Assembly (NCBI GenBank): GCA_036378495.1
Contig: DASUWI010000088.1
Location: forward strand, 1-7,086
Length of the DNA stretch: 7,086 nt
Reading direction: 5' to 3'
Source of the DNA: JAFALX01 sp036378495
Lineage (GTDB): Bacteria; Chloroflexota; Dormibacteria; Aeolococcales; Aeolococcaceae
The translations under genes and the position numbers were made by a program. Of the stretch, positions 5,607 through 7,086 are shown one piece after another; the first letter of the stretch is position 1; the number at the start of each line of letters is the position of its first letter. Under the pieces are notes generated by a model. That model saw only the letters and a program-made list of their open reading frames with translations, was not told the origin of the DNA and searched no databases.

Positions 5607-7086
5607 GATGACACCGGCCGCCCGCCGCCGGCCGAGGGCCGCGCGCCGCGAACGCCGCTCGAGACCGCGCTCGCCGCCATCTGGTCGCGCGTGCTCGGCA
5701 TCGACGGCATCGGGATCGACGAGAGCTTCTTCGACCTCGGCGGGCACTCGCTGCTCGCGACCCAGGTGGTCGTCGCGATCCGGGAGGAGCTGTCCGCCGG
5801 CATCGGCGTGCGAACGCTGCTGGACGCGCCGACCATCGCCGGTCTTGCCGCCGCCGTCGATCGGTGCCGCGCTGCCGGCGACGACGTGCCGCCCCCGCTG
5901 CGGCCGCTCCCGCGAACCCCGGACGAGCGCTTCCCGCTGACCCTTTCGCAGCAGCATATGTGGCGGCTGGAACAGGCGGCGGATCCGCCGGGCCTGTACA
6001 ACATCACGGCGCTGCACGAGTTCTCGGCGCCGGTGGATGTGCACGCTCTCCATGAGGCACTGGCGCACGTCGCGCAGCGGCACGAGATCTTGAATGCGTG
6101 CTTTCACGCCGGCGGCGAGCAACCGCTGCAGTCGCTGAGCGCGGCCACGGTGCCGGCGCTCACACACCACGACCTTCGCGCGCACCCCGCCGACGATCTT
6201 GCAGCACGGCTGCACACACTGGTCGCCGAGCAGGACGCGGCGCCGTTCGACGTCTCACGAGCGCCGCTCTGGCGAGCTTGCCTGATCGTCACAGACGATG
6301 CGCGCAGCCTGCTGGCGGTGACGCTCGACCACCTCGTCTGCGACGGCACCTCCGCATACATCCTCCTCAGCGAGCTGACCGCTGCGTACGAGTCCCTCAG
6401 CGCCGGACGTGCGCCGGCACTGCGTCCGCTGCCGGTGCAGTACGTCGACTTTGCGCGCTGGCAGCGCGCGTGGTTCACCGAGGAGCGCCTGCGCCCGCAG
6501 CTCGACTACTGGCGTCAGGCGCTGGCGGGCATGCCGCTCGGGCCAGGCTTGCGCTTCGATCACGTGCCCGAGCACCCGTCGCGGCGGATCCGCGTTCATC
6601 ACGTTCCCATCGGCCGGGCCCTGTACCGCGAGATGGGCAGGCTGGCCAGGGAAACGGACAGCACGCGCTTCGTCGTCACGGCGGCGGCGGTGCAGGCACT
6701 GATCTGCCTCACCGGCGGCCGGACGGACACAGTCCTCAGCACGACGTTGAGCGGCCGGCAGCGCGCCGAGGTGGACGGCCTCATCGGCTGCTTTCACGGA
6801 ATCGGTCGCATCCGCGCCAATCTCGGCGGCGATCCGACATTTGCGGAGGCCGTCGGCAGGGTGCGTGAGGCCGTGGTGGGGCTGTTCGAGCACCAGGACA
6901 TCCCCTTCATGCGCATCCGTCAGGCGGTGCTGTCCGATCTCCCCGCCGGCGGTCCGGCGCTGCTCGCGGCTGTGCCCATCGAGCTGCAGTACTTCCACAC
7001 GGCGCACGACGAGTGGGCCCCAGGCGCAGGGGTCGTCGAGCGGCCAGGGTCACCCCCGGGGCCGGACCGCCTGTTCTTCCGCGGCC
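4107..7086 (+). CDS. Nonribosomal peptide synthetase, A-T-C(partial); 3' end beyond window
   Basis: One frame stays open for 993 codons from GTG 4107 to the window edge, with no stop. Domain order: adenylation (about residues 1-500), carrier (518-586) and condensation (609 to the edge). Such enzymes activate an amino acid as its adenylate, tether it to a phosphopantetheine arm and couple it to the next residue. The A domain begins within about ten residues of the start, with no upstream C or starter domain in this protein, so it looks like an initiation module (or one receiving help in trans). GTG 4107 overlaps the hydrolase stop as GTGA and is preceded by GGAGG, so the four upstream genes and the NRPS appear to be co-expressed. 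All core catalytic motifs of A and T are present; the C domain keeps its second His but is otherwise divergent. About 45-60 residues of the C domain and any later modules lie outside the window. Confidence 0.95.
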   Translation, partial: MTLDAIVVSQARRTPDAIALRHAGDELSYADLVARAARLAARLQALGVAPDVPVAISGHRGAPIAWGLLGILMSGGACLPLDPAQPEARLRAMLDDAKPAALLTAIGAPELPFAGPVVALDRDEWTEGDETSRAEPRSSPDTLAYILYTSGSTGEPKGVMLPHRSLVHHARAVTTLYGLRPGDRVAQFTSIGFDVSIEELFPTWAAGATVVPRPDDVPILGREWLRWLAGERITILNLPTAYWHEWVQDLQRLGERPPESLRLVIAGGERALGPAYRAWQRLGGEHVRWINAYGPAECGPIATAFEPDPVRPWPEDRDPPIGRPVGETTLRVVDSAGRAVDPGGTGELWIGGPGLARGYVNRPELTGERFVRDPESGARVYRTGDLVRVLDGGELEYAGRSDGQVKIRGFRVEPQEVESALARHPEMAGVAVVAHQARSGSRQLIAYVVPAEGCTPTASELRRFLGATLPPQMLPAAFVPLAELPLTPNGKVDRDGLPVPDDTGRPPPAEGRAPRTPLETALAAIWSRVLGIDGIGIDESFFDLGGHSLLATQVVVAIREELSAGIGVRTLLDAPTIAGLAAAVDRCRAAGDDVPPPLRPLPRTPDERFPLTLSQQHMWRLEQAADPPGLYNITALHEFSAPVDVHALHEALAHVAQRHEILNACFHAGGEQPLQSLSAATVPALTHHDLRAHPADDLAARLHTLVAEQDAAPFDVSRAPLWRACLIVTDDARSLLAVTLDHLVCDGTSAYILLSELTAAYESLSAGRAPALRPLPVQYVDFARWQRAWFTEERLRPQLDYWRQALAGMPLGPGLRFDHVPEHPSRRIRVHHVPIGRALYREMGRLARETDSTRFVVTAAAVQALICLTGGRTDTVLSTTLSGRQRAEVDGLIGCFHGIGRIRANLGGDPTFAEAVGRVREAVVGLFEHQDIPFMRIRQAVLSDLPAGGPALLAAVPIELQYFHTAHDEWAPGAGVVERPGSPPGPDRLFFRG
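5658..5864 (+). other. NRPS thiolation / peptidyl carrier (T) domain
   Basis: Residues 518-586 form a normal-length carrier domain. FFDLGGHSLLATQVV contains the phosphopantetheine attachment serine Ser548, and the domain ends with the usual helix DAPTIAGLAAAVDR. The GGHS form is the common one for carriers that work with C domains. Activity needs a phosphopantetheinyl transferase, which is not encoded in the window. Confidence 0.93.
5931..7086 (+). other. NRPS condensation (C) domain, 3' truncated by window edge
   Basis: About 385 of the expected 430-450 residues are present. C1 appears as FPLTLSQQHMWRLEQ (residue 609 on), C2 region as HVAQRHEILNACF, C3 as DHLVCDG (741-747), C4 as YVDFARW (779-785), C5 as IGCFHGIGRIRANL (893 on) and C6 as HQDIPF (929-934). 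The second, catalytic His of HHxxxDG is kept (His742) and so is the structural Asp746, but the first His is Asp741, and the C5 signature FVNT is replaced. The domain is therefore probably active but outside the mainstream LCL/DCL sets. The region after C6 is Pro/Gly/Ala-rich and shows no C7 motif before the edge. Confidence 0.88.

Noticed and set aside
4518..6215. Long open frame on the minus strand (about 565 codons)
   Set aside because: Antisense to the NRPS A, T and C domains, whose motifs are clear in the + frame; the antisense product shows no domain.
6327..6347. Inactive C domain because the first His of HHxxxDG is missing
   Set aside because: The catalytic residue is the second His, which is present (His742), with the Asp and Gly also kept, so loss of activity cannot be claimed.
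6098..6868. Plus-strand open frame of about 256 codons in another frame
   Set aside because: It overlaps the NRPS condensation domain and reads as Arg/Ala-rich sequence without motifs.

Overview
The window is a compact, one-direction piece of a bacterial secondary-metabolite gene cluster. All five genes are on the + strand and almost no base is left non-coding: four complete tailoring or supply genes are followed by the first 993 codons of a nonribosomal peptide synthetase (NRPS) that runs off the right edge. The DNA is very GC-rich (roughly 70% by eye, with strong G/C preference at third codon positions). Three or four of the five starts are GTG or TTG. This fits a high-GC soil-type bacterium, such as an actinobacterium or a GC-rich lineage of Myxococcota, Acidobacteriota or Chloroflexota; the sequence alone does not decide which.

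Layout, left to right: (1) about 70 bases of uncertain character, possibly the tail of another gene; (2) a GT1/MGT-type glycosyltransferase (73-1266); (3) a class III PLP aminotransferase with a four-cysteine insert (1263-2654); (4) a small VOC/glyoxalase-fold metalloenzyme with all four ligand residues (2651-3130); (5) a metallo-beta-lactamase-fold hydrolase with a complete zinc site (3127-4110); (6) an NRPS beginning directly with an adenylation domain, then a carrier domain, then a condensation domain cut by the window end (4107 onward). Each of the four internal gene junctions is the same 4-base stop/start overlap (TTGA once, GTGA three times). This argues for a single transcript with translational coupling.

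Working model (inference): the NRPS is an initiating enzyme. Its A domain selects and activates the first amino acid, loads it on the adjacent carrier domain, and the C domain passes it to a downstream unit encoded beyond the window. The aminotransferase probably makes or modifies an amine-bearing building block. The VOC protein and the MBL hydrolase are candidates for epimerising, isomerising or hydrolysing an intermediate. The glycosyltransferase would add a sugar to the product. The product cannot be named: the A-domain pocket does not match a code I know, and the glycosyltransferase and the C domain both carry departures from their family signatures. I saw no tRNA, rRNA, CRISPR array, insertion sequence, terminator or convincing promoter.
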